From Beta vulgaris subsp. vulgaris (lineage: Eukaryota > Streptophyta > Magnoliopsida > Caryophyllales > Amaranthaceae): a stretch of DNA of 64,000 nt. Shown piece by piece: positions 1 through 11,487 of this stretch. Location: contig NC_079208.1 of assembly GCF_026745355.1 (NCBI RefSeq), forward strand, positions 53,326,276 to 53,390,275, in the 5' to 3' direction. A program made the position numbers and the translations under genes. The notes beneath the pieces are model-generated. The model ran no database searches. It saw only the letters and a program-made list of their open reading frames with translations, and was not told the origin of the DNA. How positions within the stretch are numbered: the stretch's first letter is position 1; each line of letters opens with the position of its first letter.

Positions 1-325
1 ATCAAGTATAGCCTTAAAAACTATTGGCTCATTTTTTGTCATCTCGGGCTTTCCGTTATTTTGGTGTGTTATATTTACCGGAATTTTCACCATCAGTTTC
101 ATAATATACAATTTGGTAGCATAGTCAGGAGTTAGACTTTAATTGCTTTTTTATTTTTCTGTAGTCAGGTTATATTTGTAGGACCACCAAATTAGAAGTT
201 CGATTAATTTTTGTAAAATTTTCCTGTACTATAAAAGTTCATGCTACTACCTGCATGAATTGAACTCTGTAAAGAGTTGTTTTGGCCTTCTTTTTGACAA
301 GCTGACTTGTTTCCATTGGCTGCAG
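1..325 (+). other. Intron sequence upstream of the first visible DRG2 exon
   Basis: No coding exon is visible here. The stretch ends in a pyrimidine-rich run and TGCAG at 321-325, which is the splice acceptor for the exon starting at 326. The earlier exons of the gene lie outside the window. Confidence 0.7.
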
Positions 326-2241
326 GTGTTGTTTCGTGAGGATGCAACAGTTGATGATCTGATTGATGTGATTGAAGGGAACCGTAAATACATAAAATGT
401 GTATATGTATACAACAAGATAGATGTCGTTGGTATTGATGATGTTGATAGGCTTGCAAGACTGCCGAATTCTATCGTCATTAGTGCCAACTTGAAGGTAC
501 CTTTTAGCTAACATATATTGGTAGCTTGCTACCATTGTTAGCACAGCAGGATCAAAAGAGTCGTTCACTTTGTTAGATAGCTGAAGTGTTGAGGCACTTG
601 CGATACAGCACTTCTATCTTTTAGGTTTAACTAGATTTGGGACCGGTTAAATAATTATTATGTTTCTTCATTGAAAAATTTACAAAAAGCTTTACATAAA
701 ATAATTAAAAGGTTTTACAAATACAACAATTGATCCAAAATTAATATTATGGAAAAAGTTATGTGATTAGTAGTTTCAACTACTTTTCGTATTCTCTAAA
801 GATTCTTATATACTGTGGTTACCTATAAATGTTATTATATGGATAATGGTCTCAAATATTTTCCAATTTCCATATGATATATAGTTTACTAAAAAATTTT
901 GGGACATCTAAGCATTCGAAGAGGCGCCAAGTGTAGATTCCTAGGTGACTCTATTTGATTTTATATAGTATAAGTAGATAAGTAGATTAGACTAGATTAG
1001 ACTAGACTTATTGCTCTAATTGTCCTTCTGGTGTCTAAATTAGATAAGACAAACAAATGCTTGCAATGTGTTCGCAAAATATTATACTATTTCTTTAATC
1101 TAAGTACTATATATATTGTGCAAATACTCTGTATATCTCCTTAACATATCTTCCTGCTATACATTTTTGTTGCTCGAACAGCTCAATCTAGACAGATTAC
1201 TGGCAAGAATGTGGGAGGAGATGGGACTAGTTAGAGTGTATACGAAGCCTCAAGGCCAGCAACCAGATTTTTCTGAGCCTGTGGTTCTCTCTGCTGTATG
1301 TAATACTCCCTCCGTTTCTTTTTAATTGCTACATTTCTATTTTAGGAAATCAAAGCATTAACTTGACCAGTTATTGTGATTTTTTAATAAGTAAAAATAT
1401 AGTCATGTGTGGTCTTGTTAGATTCATCTTGATGTGTAAATTTATAATATCAAATTTTGTAATTTTTACTTAATATGAATAAGAGATATTAAGGGTTTAA
1501 AAACATCTTGAAATACGTGCCCAAACAATGTAGCAATTAGAAAGAAACCGAGGGAGTAAGTATTATGCGCTCTCTCTCTTTCTCGCTGAACATCTGATCT
1601 ATGTTACTTGGATTGGGAAACTCATGCTGGACATGGTACATTTCAAACTAGAATATTAAAGATTTCTATTTCTGTGGCTCAAATGAAGTGTCATAGTGTC
1701 CATACCCATGTCGGAGTATCGAGGATCTGAGTTAGGTACTTTAGGTAAAATGAGGGGTCCGAGTAGCATATAACACTGTACATAAATTCTTGTTAGAGCT
1801 ATATATCGTTATAAAGAACTTGAACCCAACTTTAATTTTCTGTTCTGTTTGTGACTGCGTTTTGCTATCTAGGATCGGGGTGGTTGCACAGTGGAGGACT
1901 TCTGCAACCATATACACAGAACATTGTTGAAGGAGTTGAAGTATGCACTTGTTTGGGGAACAAGTGCAAGGCACTATCCTCAGCATTGTGGACAGTCACA
2001 TGCTCTTCAGGATGAGGATGTGGTCCAGGTTGTCAAAAAGAAGGTGGGTTTTTCTTTTACATGTCATCCCCAGTTGTTAGTTTATTTTCTCCCTACATTT
2101 AGTTCTATTCAGTTGATTAATTTATAATAATCTTGTTTTCTCCAGGAGAAAGAGGAAGGAGGGAAAGGGCGGTTCAAATCTCACTCAAACGCCCCAGCCA
2201 GAATAGCAGACAGAGAGAAGAAGGCGCCGCTGAAACAATAG
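326..2241 (+). CDS. DRG2: DRG2-type developmentally regulated GTP-binding protein, 3' exons (partial)
   Basis: These are the last four coding exons of an OBG/HflX-superfamily GTPase of the DRG family, cytosolic and ribosome-associated in characterised members, where a DFRP partner stabilises it. Exons are 326-496, 1182-1295, 1873-2043 and 2146-2241 (stop TAG), all with GT-AG borders and all phase 0 (57, 38, 57 and 31 codons). The first contains NKID, the G4 guanine-specificity motif, followed by ISAN, the G5-like motif. The last two carry the C-terminal TGS domain, including [15 protein letters not shown] and [10 protein letters not shown]. The GTSA-type wording and the GNR-Y stretch match the DRG2 branch better than DRG1. 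A basic tail ending KKAPLKQ follows, as in plant members. The G1-G3 motifs are upstream of the window. Nothing in the visible part looks broken. Family identity is secure; the DRG2 rather than DRG1 assignment is likely. Confidence 0.93.
1306..1556. mobile_element. Stowaway-like MITE in a DRG2 intron
   Basis: A 251-bp non-coding element flanked by TA on both sides (1304-1305 and 1557-1558), the target preference of Tc1/mariner Stowaway MITEs. The left end CTCCCTCCGTTTCTTT is matched by an inverted right end; about 30 bp pair with two or three mismatches. It lies within the intron between exons 1182-1295 and 1873-2043, only 10 bp from the donor. Confidence 0.9.
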
Positions 2242-2551
2242 ATTGTCTGTGGGATACTGGTGTGATTGTATTCCATCAAGGTTTCAAGATACAAGCTTGA
2301 GCTTGTGGTGCAAATGAAGGATATATTTTGAAGACCCTCAGCTAAGTTTTCGGTCACTGTAACTGGATTACGCATTTTTGTTCTCATCAGTTTAGTGTTT
2401 CATTTGTTGTAACTTTGACTCATGCTATAGCTATGGATTAAAACGGAATTTCCTGGATATTATCTTGCGCGGTTTTAGTCAAGGTTGTTTGTTTCCCCAA
2501 GATTGGATAATTAGTCCTCATAACTTGAAGCGGGTTGAAAAGAACAATTCT
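2242..2551 (+). other. DRG2 3' UTR and downstream spacer
   Basis: Non-coding sequence after the DRG2 stop codon. I see no canonical AATAAA; the AT-rich stretch around 2430-2460 could hold the cleavage site. It runs into the plastid-like tRNA fragment at 2552. Confidence 0.5.
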
Positions 2552-2619
2552 ATGGCTGAGTGATTGATAGCTCCGGTCTTGAAAACCGGCATAGTTCTTT
2601 GTTCAGAACTATCGAGGAT
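2552..2619 (+). pseudogene. trnS-UGA: Plastid-type trnS-UGA fragment (NUPT)
   Basis: The 68 bp match the D arm, anticodon arm, long variable arm and start of the T arm of chloroplast tRNA-Ser(UGA) as I know it. The anticodon stem-loop CCGGT-CTTGAAA-ACCGG gives anticodon UGA, and AGTTCTTTGTTCAGAACT forms the class II variable-arm hairpin. The acceptor stem is missing on both sides and the T arm is cut after ATCGAGG, so it cannot fold into a complete tRNA. Nuclear tRNA-Ser genes have a different body, so a small nuclear insertion of plastid DNA is the simplest reading. The flanks do not look plastid. Confidence 0.85.
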
Positions 2620-2999
2620 TATGTCCTTCATTATTCCTAATACTTGTGTTTAGCCTCTTTTTTGTTAGCTTGTATTTTAAACAGACAACAAAATTGTATA
2701 CTTTTGGCCCTCAAGAGTTGAAAGGGTCTCAAGTCTTTGAAGCTGCTGTTGATTTCAGGAAGAATGGGATCACTCACTATTGTACAAATTCATCCATCTC
2801 TAATATTTGTGTTCCATTTGCCAATTAGATCTTAAAATTTATTGTGGCTCATTTCATTTACTGCCGTATTATTGTATGGTCTAAATATCCTAGGGTCTGT
2901 GCTATTCACCTCGTTCTTTCTGAACATTTCTCAAATTTTTGAATTTTTCTCATTTTCTCTGGACTTTTAATTTTTTTCCTTATCAATATATGCTTTATC

Positions 3000-3039
<40 letters not shown>

Positions 3040-3194
3040 TGTGTGTTTGCAACATTTTTCATTTTAGGTGTTACATATTACTTATAACATTGATATTTTT
3101 GACAAGAAATTATCCTTTTCTCTTTCCTAGCACATGTTCCTTTTAAAAGAAAAATCTCTCTTTCATACTTTAATGTTGCAAGTAAAAAAAAGAA

Positions 3195-3258
<64 letters not shown>

Positions 3259-3320
3259 CAAATGTCTTTTTGTCCAATTATATATGCTTTTTGCATGTGA
3301 GGGTAGGTGAAGTGGGGATT
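2620..3320. repeat. Spacer with a 37-base poly(T) run and an (AT)n microsatellite
   Basis: No credible gene. Homopolymer T occupies 3002-3038 and an uninterrupted AT dinucleotide repeat occupies 3197-3257. A 60-codon open frame at 2646-2828 has no recognisable domain and I do not call it a gene. Confidence 0.85.
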
Positions 3321-4250
3321 GTTAAACATCGCCCCGAAATTACTTAAAATTGTCCTGACACTATTTTATTGGACTGTTTTACCCTTCTCTTTTTTTTCAC
3401 CACCCACCACCCCCACCACCACCTCCCACCACCCGCCATCATCTACGTCCTCTTGTCACCCGCCACCTCCATCACCACCCACCTACCAACAAAATTGATT
3501 TTTTTTTGGATTTTGGGGACGAATGTCTCGCCTGGACCTCGATGTTCGGGCCATGGGGCGAACTTCGAGGCGAAACGTTCGTCCCCAAAATCCAAAAAAA
3601 ATTCGAGATTTATGGCCATGGTGTTCGAAAGATTGGCCATGGCGTTCGAAAGATGTGCGCTTCGAGAGATTTGGCCATGGTTGGCAACGGTGGTGAGAGA
3701 GAGAGAACGATGGGCAGGAGGTAAGAGAAAGGCTCAGATCATCACCTATGTACCCTTAATAAAAAAAATTCGAGAGGTGGCTGAGCAGCTGTTGATTGTG
3801 TGGTATGTTTCATCTTCTTCCTCTTGATTCTCTCTCTTCTACTCCATCGTAATTGAACATCATCAAACAGATCTACATAATTTACACTTTCTCAATTTGA
3901 TGGTTGTCCATTTTGAGATGGGTTTGTTGGGGGAGAAGACAGATTTGGGATTGTAAATGTTGTTTCGTGAGATGGGTTTGTTGGGGGGTAAAGACAGTGT
4001 GATGATAAATTGTTCAACATGAATGGAATGGTGGAGAGAAAATTTTGAGAGTTGGACATTTTGGAAATTTGTGATTTGTGGTGTGTGTTTTGGTGGTGGC
4101 CTGGTGGGTGGCTGTGGCAATGGGAGTGGTGGTGGCAGGAGGTGGATGGTGGTGGAGTGAGGTGGCTGGTGGTGGTTGAAGGAAAAGGAAAGGTTATAAT
4201 TGTAATTTCAATTTTTTTCAGGCGATTTTAAGTGATTGTGGGCTGATAAA
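3321..4250. mobile_element. TIR element with a CCACC-rich interior (non-autonomous DNA transposon)
   Basis: Imperfect terminal inverted repeats pair the left end (ATTACTTAAAATTGTCCTG, about 3338-3356) with the right end (CAGGCGATTTTAAGTGATTG, about 4219-4238). The ends bracket a strongly strand-skewed interior: C-rich CACCACC tracts near 3400-3485 on the left and G-rich GGTGGTGG tracts near 4080-4175 on the right, so these tracts also pair. I could not find a clean target duplication. Superfamily is uncertain; size and layout resemble the Mutator-like elements at 6192 and 25191. No transposase frame. Confidence 0.6.
3499..3602. repeat. Inverted repeat (hairpin) inside the TIR element
   Basis: Two arms of about 34 bp (3499-3533 and 3568-3602) are reverse complements with about two mismatches. 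Each contains GGATTTTGGGGACGAA or its complement. They surround a 34-bp loop. Short tandem copies of GGCCATGG-GTTCGAAAGAT follow at 3614-3690. Confidence 0.85.
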
Positions 4251-4529
4251 TAGAAGTTCTAAAATAGCCAAATTGCATCAAAAATTGAAAATTGTTGCAT
4301 CAAAAAATGAAAATTGTTGCAACTGAAAATAACAGATGTTATATCGTTTCATCATCTTATTCTCTCATCAACTTCAATTTTCATCCTACCAAATAAGTAA
4401 GATACTTCGTCTGTATTTTTTAGTTGCTACACTAATAGTTTTTATATCATCTAATACATTACTTTGATAAAAAAAACATCTTTAATTGAGCATAGTGAAA
4501 AAATACAAAAATTTAATATTATAAAAGTA

Positions 4530-4791
4530 CTCCCTCTGTATTTTTTTATCTTTCCTATTTTGACTTTGCACGTTTGCCAATGCACTTATTCTACGTTAAA
4601 TATCTTCCATTACATATTAGTAAAAATTATAATAATTGAATATTAATAAAGTACTCATTGAGACGAATCAAATAAGACCCCACATGACTATATTTTTTTC
4701 TTATATATCGAGAGAAATCTAAAAGATTCTCTCTACTTGTGAATAGTGTCAAGATTCTAAGTGAGAAAGATAAAAAAAAATAGAGAGGGAG
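4530..4791. mobile_element. Stowaway-like MITE
   Basis: A 262-bp element between TA dinucleotides (4528-4529 and 4792-4793). The ends are CTCCCTCTGTATTTTTTTAT and an inverted match ending AGAGAGGGAG. It may be nested in an older relative whose left end (CTTCGTCTGTATTTTTTAG) is visible near 4403. Confidence 0.85.
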
Positions 4792-4793
4792 TA

Positions 4794-6182
4794 TGTTTTA
4801 AAATGAATCAAAGAAGATTCTGCTTGACTGTTAATTTATGTACATAAGAAATACCAAATTAAACAAGGTTAGTTGGTAAATAGTAATTATTATGCAAACA
4901 TAGCATTTAAAAGTAGGGAGGAAGCATCAAGCATGTGCTAAGTGCTAACTCTGCAAAACAAATGAGGAAAGATGATGATAAGAACATAAAGAAATATAAT
5001 CACTTGATTTTGTAAAAAAAAATCACTTGCAACTAACTGTAAACTGGAAAAGTAAATTCATGATGTTAGTCCCATCATGTCACCCACGGCCCACCAAAAG
5101 TGTGAAGAGGACTCATGAGTCATGATCCTTTGGATCAAATAAAGAACGATTAATTTGGACTCATGTCACCTACATTTGTGCATAAAGTTCTGCAGCAAAG
5201 AAAATAATTTGGGTCCATTATACAGTGTCTACACTCTACACAATGGAGGTATAGAAACTTTGGATATTTGATTCTTTTTCTTGGTAAATTTCATTTGGGA
5301 TGTCAGCCTACTTAGATGCCTCATCTTAGTTCATCTTGCTTTTGTGATCTTTCACCAAATCTACGGTTAACACTTTAATACATGTGGATGAGAAGCTTTG
5401 CTATCAGATTTTTCACGAGTATAAGATTCACAATGCAGAGGTACTATCTTCATCTTTGCAATAAACTCCTAAAGGCGGTTTGCATGCTACGTGATATGTC
5501 GCACGCTCTAATGATATGTCGCACGCTCAAATGATAGTGTAATATTATCAGTGACCCTATTACAACCTTATCAATGATATTTTGTATAACTTCATTGATA
5601 TCCCGATTGGCCATTGATGTTTTAAGATTAACACCATTATAACACAACTAATGCTTATCAACAACCTTATTATATATGCATTGTTTTAACTTGTAACCCC
5701 ACTTGTGCATTCTTAGTACAGCTTCACAGTATCAATTTACGTTGTAAACGTTAGCTTATATTGCTTTTCAGTCAAAAAGAGAGAAAACAAAACTGTTCCT
5801 TTTGCTGTCCTTTGTACACTTTGCAAATGTTTCTGCTTGTAATGTTATGCAATTATTTAGAAGTAGAAGACTTAGAGGTGTTATAGACATCTCATACTAA
5901 GATGCCAAAACAAAAAGATAAAAAAAATTGGTACCAAAGCTAAGTCAATGTGGTATCAAAATAAAGTCACAGTATCAAAATATTATATCAATACAAAACT
6001 AAAAGTTGGTATCAAAATAGAGTTATTTTTGGTACCACTTTGACTTCACTTTTGTACCAATTTTTTTTTAAGTTTTTGTGTGAGATACTATTTTAATATC
6101 TCACTATAAGATATCACTTTGATATCTCACTATGAAATGTCATTTTGATATCTCACTATGAAATGCCAATACTTTATGAAGT
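4794..6182. other. Intergenic, short local repeats only
   Basis: No gene found. Contains a 20-bp unit twice in tandem (TGATATGTCGCACGCTC core, 5494-5533) and three imperfect copies of a roughly 28-bp unit built on GATATCTCACTATGAAATG (about 6090-6175). The stretch 5920-6060 is enriched in inverted GGTACCAA / TTGGTACC motifs. Confidence 0.6.
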
Positions 6183-6191
6183 TACCAGTTG

Positions 6192-7519
6192 GAGTTAAGG
6201 GTACAAAGAGGACCCAAACTATCAGATTTTTCACCGTTTGGGACCTGATCCTTTTTTGTACACCGTTTGGGACCTAAAATGAGATTCTGAGCATAAATGT
6301 TAACCTTGGTTAACTTGTGGCCCAGTTGACAATTAAAACCCAAAAAGCTATCATTTGTTGTTTTTCCAAAAAAAAAAAAATAAGAACTCAAGAACCCTAA
6401 CCCAATTTTTTTTTCTCTCTCCTCCGTTATTCGTTCTTCCCAGATCTTCCTCATTTCTTCACCAATTTCTACCAAAATTTACTACAAATTCGCTTATTTA
6501 TGTTTTTTTCGAGTTAATGGGATCATTATTTTGTGGGTTTGAACCATTTATGGTTTACGATTTCATTTTTTTTTGGGAAAAAACATCTGAAATCATTCAA
6601 ATTGGAAGAAGAAGATGTTCAAACCCAAAAATCGAATTTTTCAGTTTGAATCTAGATGTTTCAAACCCAAAAATTCGTTTCTTTGGGTTTTTTTAGCACA
6701 AGATATGTTCAATGTGGATGAATCTCGAAGTTGGTCTTCGTCGTATGGTCTATCTTTCTCACTCTTGAACTCTCTTTTTCTTGTGGATTTTTTTTTTTTT
6801 GGATTTGTTGTATTGTTCGAATTTTTATGGGTATGTTTGATTTTTGTGGTATGATTTTTGTTTTGATTTTTTGTTGTGATTTTTTGTTGGGGTTGTTCTT
6901 ATTTTTCAGTTGGAATTGTTTAGATTTTTTTGGGTTTTCTTTCGAATTGTTTTGATTTTTTTGTTTGAATTGTTTTTATTTTTGGGTCATATTGTTTTGT
7001 ATTGTTGTTCGAATTCTTTAGATCTTCAAGAATGGAGCAACAAATTCGAATTTTTCTAATGGGCTTGTGATAAATGTGAATTTGGCAAATGGGGTTTTTC
7101 ATTTTCATTCAGAAAACTAAAAAAAAAAATCTAATTAGTCTTGTTCATTTGGGGTTTTAATTATCATTTTTTTTAAGCTTTGGAGAAGATGAGAATGGAG
7201 ATTGAACTTTTAATGGAGTTTATTTTTGTGGTGTTCTTGTACTTTTTGGATATTAAGTATTATTTATTTTATCTTAATTGTTTTTTTTTGTGTTTGTTTG
7301 TTTTTATAGCTGTATTTCAGGAACTAAAGTTCCAAAAATTCCAACGGTTACTTTTTCAATTTAATTTTGCTTTTTTTTTGCTCTAGTTAACCTCAGGTGA
7401 GTTAAAGTTGAGTTAACTTGCCGGATTCTTGTCATCAGGTCCCAAAGGGTGAAAAAATAGTTGTAGGTCCTGAATGGTGAAAAACCTGATAGTTTGGGTC
7501 CTCTTTGTACCCTTAACTC
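6192..7519. mobile_element. Non-autonomous Mutator-like element (MULE)
   Basis: A 1328-bp element bounded by a perfect 9-bp target duplication, TACCAGTTG (6183-6191 and 7520-7528). The terminal inverted repeats begin GAGTTAAGGGTACAAAGAGG and pair for about 55 bp with few mismatches. A 9-bp duplication with long TIRs is diagnostic of the Mutator superfamily. The interior is T-rich on the + strand, with several short open frames but no transposase. It repeatedly uses the words AAACCCAAAAAT-CG and GATTTTT. It may be a MITE-like derivative or carry gene-derived sequence that I cannot identify. Confidence 0.9.
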
Positions 7520-7528
7520 TACCAGTTG

Positions 7529-7912
7529 CAAGACTGAAGACTTGCATTACTTTGTGTCCTTTGATTGGAAACGTACTATAAAATATTGCTTTTGGCCAAC
7601 TTTTGAAGGATTTGTCCTTTCTACTACAGTACTATTGTTGAAGGACATTTCTAAAATCTCATTCAGGGTCCTCGCAAGATGGGGTACAGTACATCTGATC
7701 TTTAAGTTTTGACATCACCTTGTTAGTTGTCGTAGTAGCGCCGTCGTACTAGATTAAAGGTTAGGTTAGCTGTCAGATTCAAGAAATGAGTGTAAGCTAT
7801 AAATTAGCAGTTGGATTAGTAGAAGAGCAAAGAGAAAACAATTATTTTCTGCTCCACAAGCTACATCTCCCTTAATAAAAGCTACTTTATTCAGCATTTC
7901 CACAAGACTGTA
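7529..7912. other. Short spacer between two Mutator-like elements
   Basis: No gene or clear repeat is seen. It separates the MULE ending at 7519 from the larger one starting at 7922. Confidence 0.6.
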
Positions 7913-8114
7913 TAATTTTTACGCAATTTAGATCCTGCATCGAGGTGTAGGATGAGCATCCTGCACCTTGTGCAAAACTACGTCGTTTTGATGGTTTTAA
8001 GAGAGCCAAAATTTGGCAGACTTTTGGCAGTATTTTTGAAAGTGGGTCAGCTCTTTCTCTCTCATCACTCACTCATTCCTTCTCTTTCTCTCTCATTTAT
8101 TTTTCAAGAACCAT

Positions 8115-8790
8115 TTCAATTCTCTCTCTCATTTATTTTGTTCTTCATTTATTTCTCCCTTATTTTCATTCATTTCTATTATAAATTTTTAAATGTTGAT
8201 ATTTGATTTTATATTCTGTTTTGCATTTTTAAAACTTTTTTTAATGTACAAATGCATATGGTTTGATGTACAATAATATACGAGTGTACATTTAGGGATT
8301 TTCAGTGATCAAAATAATGATCATCAGTGTACATTGTGGTTTATCCTTATTTACGTTGGTTGCGGTTCAATTCTCTCTCTCATTTATTTTGTTCTTCATT
8401 TATTTCTCCCTTATTTTCATTCATTTCTATTATAAATTTCCAAATGTTGATATTTGATTTTATATTCTGTTTTGCATTTTTAAAACTTTTTTTTAATGTA
8501 CAAATGCATATGGTTTGATGTACAATAATATACGAGTGTACATTTAGGGATTTTCAGTGATCAAAGTAATAACCATCAGTGTACATTGTGGTTTATCTAT
8601 ATTTACGTTGGTTGCAGTTTCTTTTTTTATTATTAGCTCCACCTACAGTTGCATGTACATGCACCTACAGTTGCATGTACACTTTGTTGACATTCATGTA
8701 CATCAACTGGGTTACAATCATGTTGTTATGTGTTGACCTTTTTTTCTAGTACCCATATTGAGTTTTTTTTTTTTTGTTTTGTTTTATTTG
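8115..8790 (+). repeat. 251-bp tandem repeat inside the Mutator-like element
   Basis: Copy 1 (8115-8365) and copy 2 (8366 to about 8616) are nearly identical. Both start TTCAATTCTCTCTCTC and include CATCAGTGTACATTGTGG. The tail following copy 2 (about 8590-8780) recurs in the same orientation at about 12590-12810, on the other side of the CACTA insertion, so the uninterrupted element had three related units. Confidence 0.88.
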
Positions 8791-10346
8791 TGTCTATAGA
8801 ATATGTTATGCATGCATGTTAGTGAAGCTAATGTATATTTAGTCATACACAGTGATCATTAACGCAACTTTAATGTACACAGAACAAAGTCAGTTTTATA
8901 AAATAACTTGAACATCCCACTACAAGAAAATATACAATCAACGACTGCTCGAAGCCGTCGCTAATAACAGCACCGACGGCCAGCCGTCGTTGATTGACGG
9001 ACGTTGTTGATTTAGTCGCTAATTTAGGAATTAACGACCGTCAAGCCGTCGGTGCCATATCAACGACCGTTTTGCTCACTCATCACCGACTGCTTCCCTA
9101 GCCGTCGTTGATTATGTAACACCGACCGTTTAAAGCAGTCGAAAGATCACCAACGGTTTTAAACCGTCGTTGAAGCAACGACGTTTGGAAGCGGTCGGTT
9201 TATTAGCGACTGCTGTAAACCGTCGCCATTTTCTAAAGCCATCGTTGTCTAAAAATTTCGTGGCAGCACTACTTTCTTGTACAACGACTATTTATCCGTC
9301 GTTGTTTTGATATTAAGCCGTCGTTATTTTTAATTACATTAAATAATATGATAATCTTCCGAAATATAATTAAACCTATACCTGCTACACCTGCACGGCA
9401 ACACCGATATATACTACATTAAACTTGTTCCTACATCGTCTCTTTTGCATTCTATATTTTAAACTAAAAAAATATTCAATTTAAACATGAAATAAATTAG
9501 ATTTATATACACAAAATACATCCCAATATCGAGGAATAAAATTGAAGTCGAGTTCTACAAAAATATATATCGACAAATCTAAAAAGTAATAAAATAGATC
9601 CCGGTGTCGGGAAATCAAGTCGTTGCTCCAACATCCCATCATTGCTTCAATTCCTCAATTAAGGGTTGCATGTACACATCCAGGTAGCTGCGGCATTCAA
9701 TCGAACAACACGATGAACATCATTTAGCAACATCACTTTGGGATTCCAATACCAGTTTATGTTAACACGAATCAGAATCGTGCATAAAGTAGAGGAAGCT
9801 AGTGACTCACCAGCCATCTCTTTGCTTTGCCATCCCATATCTCACCACTGTTGGGATAAACTACTATCATCTTGTCTGTCACGACATAGTGTGGTGATGC
9901 ACAATTTATTCCTACCATCGCAATTCTTTTAGTCTCGTTGATAACATTGATACATTCTTCAAAGTCAATGATACTTCATCCCGTGGCCTCCCTGTACAAG
10001 AGTGCCAAATTATTTCTGTCATACAAATGATTTGTTAGTCTATCTTTACCACATTTGCCCCAAAAAATAAATTCACCAAAGCACAGGTTTAAGCGGGGTT
10101 ATTGCCTACCATTTTTATCATATAAAGCCAACAAGCATCTTTCAGTTTACATAAATACATCAAATTCCAAGATCGGCCCACATAGATAATCGTCAGGTTA
10201 TAACAATTTATAAACCTATGTTGTTCATGTAATATTTTTAATCCTCAATATGACCCCTATTTGGAAGTGGTGGACCTAGATATGTCTGCGATGTAAGGGT
10301 AAACAATAGTATTAATTTATGAACAATCAACTGTCAAAAAGATCAC

Positions 10347-10533
10347 CTGTACTCTAAGCCATCAGCGAGATAAGCTCCATAGAGAGCCAACAGATGCTAC
10401 CACCAAAGCCCTATTATAACCATTTTGTGCCTTATTATCAACAGCATTCCAGAACTCATCATGGGCGTCAGTAGCTAATTTAACACTTTTCTGAAGCAAT
10501 GACTCTGCTTTTTGCATTGACAGATACGGTAGC
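10347..10533 (-). pseudogene. Exon-like fragment in the CACTA element, function unknown
   Basis: On the - strand an AG acceptor (CTCTTACAG) precedes 10533 and a GTGATC donor follows 10347. The segment encodes roughly LPYLSMQKAESLLQKS, then EFWNAVDNKAQNGYNRALVV, and after a frame change near the 3' end LYGAYLADGLEY. Composition and splice borders look like a real exon rather than random DNA, but I do not recognise the protein. A host gene fragment captured by the transposon is the likely explanation; it could also be a relic of an element-encoded gene. Confidence 0.45.
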
Positions 10534-11024
10534 CTGTAAGAGGTAAGATTTTGAAGTTAGACCAACCAATCAAAAGTGTCCTTGACTCCCAGTTAGCCTT
10601 ACAGATAACACACGTTCACAATCCAATTAAATTTGATTGGTGATAAGATCTCACTGTGTTCCATAGCACACGAAAGTGGCTCTTTAGGTTTTAATGCACA
10701 CATGCTAGATTCTAATCTCCATTAAAGCATACTAAGTTGGGAGAGAAATAGGAAGGTAAAAGGGGTGGAAAAATTATAGGTATTACGAGAAAGAGTGTAT
10801 TAGAGACAAGGAGAATAAGAGCACAGGAAAACTCATAGTATTTTATTTGCAATTATGATCTCTATCTCCATGTAATGAAACCAAGAAGTGTTAATATGCT
10901 AAATGCTTCAATTTCCTTAGATGGTAACACTAAAACTGAACATGACAAGGAAACTATAACAATCCTAAAACATTGAAGATCTGGAAACACATTCATTCGT
11001 TTTTTATCGTCTTAAATGTCTTAC

Positions 11025-11141
11025 CTTCTATATGACTATCACTATCACTATCACTATGTTGGAATCTTCCACCAACAATACTGACAATCTCAGCCAAGAG
11101 TAGCTTCAACCTCATCCAGGCTAGGAAAATAAGCACCAAAG
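11025..11141 (-). pseudogene. Second exon-like fragment in the CACTA element, same strand
   Basis: CTTCTTCAG acts as acceptor before 11141 and GTAAGAC as donor after 11025. The segment reads FGAYFPSLDEVEATL and, after a one-base frame break, LAEIVSIVGGRFQHSDSDSD. It lies upstream of the 10347-10533 fragment in the same orientation, so the two could be consecutive exons of one captured gene. The product is not recognised. Confidence 0.4.
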
Positions 11142-11435
11142 CTGAAGAAGTTAGGAGACAACGAGTGACACAAACAGAAAAAAAATTAGGAGGCTCAAAA
11201 GTGCCTCAATAATGAGTAATCAGATCTTCAATGTTGAAAATAGGATAATACCACCCCACGAGGCAACTCTAAGAGTAAAGAGTAAGCATAAAAATCAACA
11301 AGGCACTCCACAGATGAATTCGACAACTACATATCACATTACTATTTTACGAACCAGAATAATGAACTAAATAGAGAAAAATCAACAAGGCACTCCATAG
11401 AGAAAAATCAATGATTTTTTCATTGTCGGTTGTAG

Positions 11436-11487
11436 ATCTTGCATCAGCCAGACCTAGATGAAGATGATAACGAACAGCAGGTTCGAG
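11436..11487 (+). pseudogene. Short exon-like fragment, opposite strand
   Basis: A TTGTAG acceptor and a GTATGT donor surround 52 bp encoding LHQPDLDEDDNEQQVR in one frame. Its strand is opposite to the other exon-like pieces in this CACTA, so it would be a separate capture. Too short to identify. Confidence 0.25.

Noticed and set aside
2646..2828. 60-codon frame downstream of DRG2
   Set aside because: No domain, no supporting splice or promoter signal, and no homology I recognise.
3369..3827. 152-codon frame over the CCACC tract
   Set aside because: Pro/His low complexity on a strand-skewed tract inside a TIR element, with a long DNA inverted repeat running through it.
7180..7386. Phe/Leu-rich 68-codon frame resembling a membrane protein
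   Set aside because: It arises from T-rich DNA inside the MULE at 6192-7519; hydrophobicity follows base composition.
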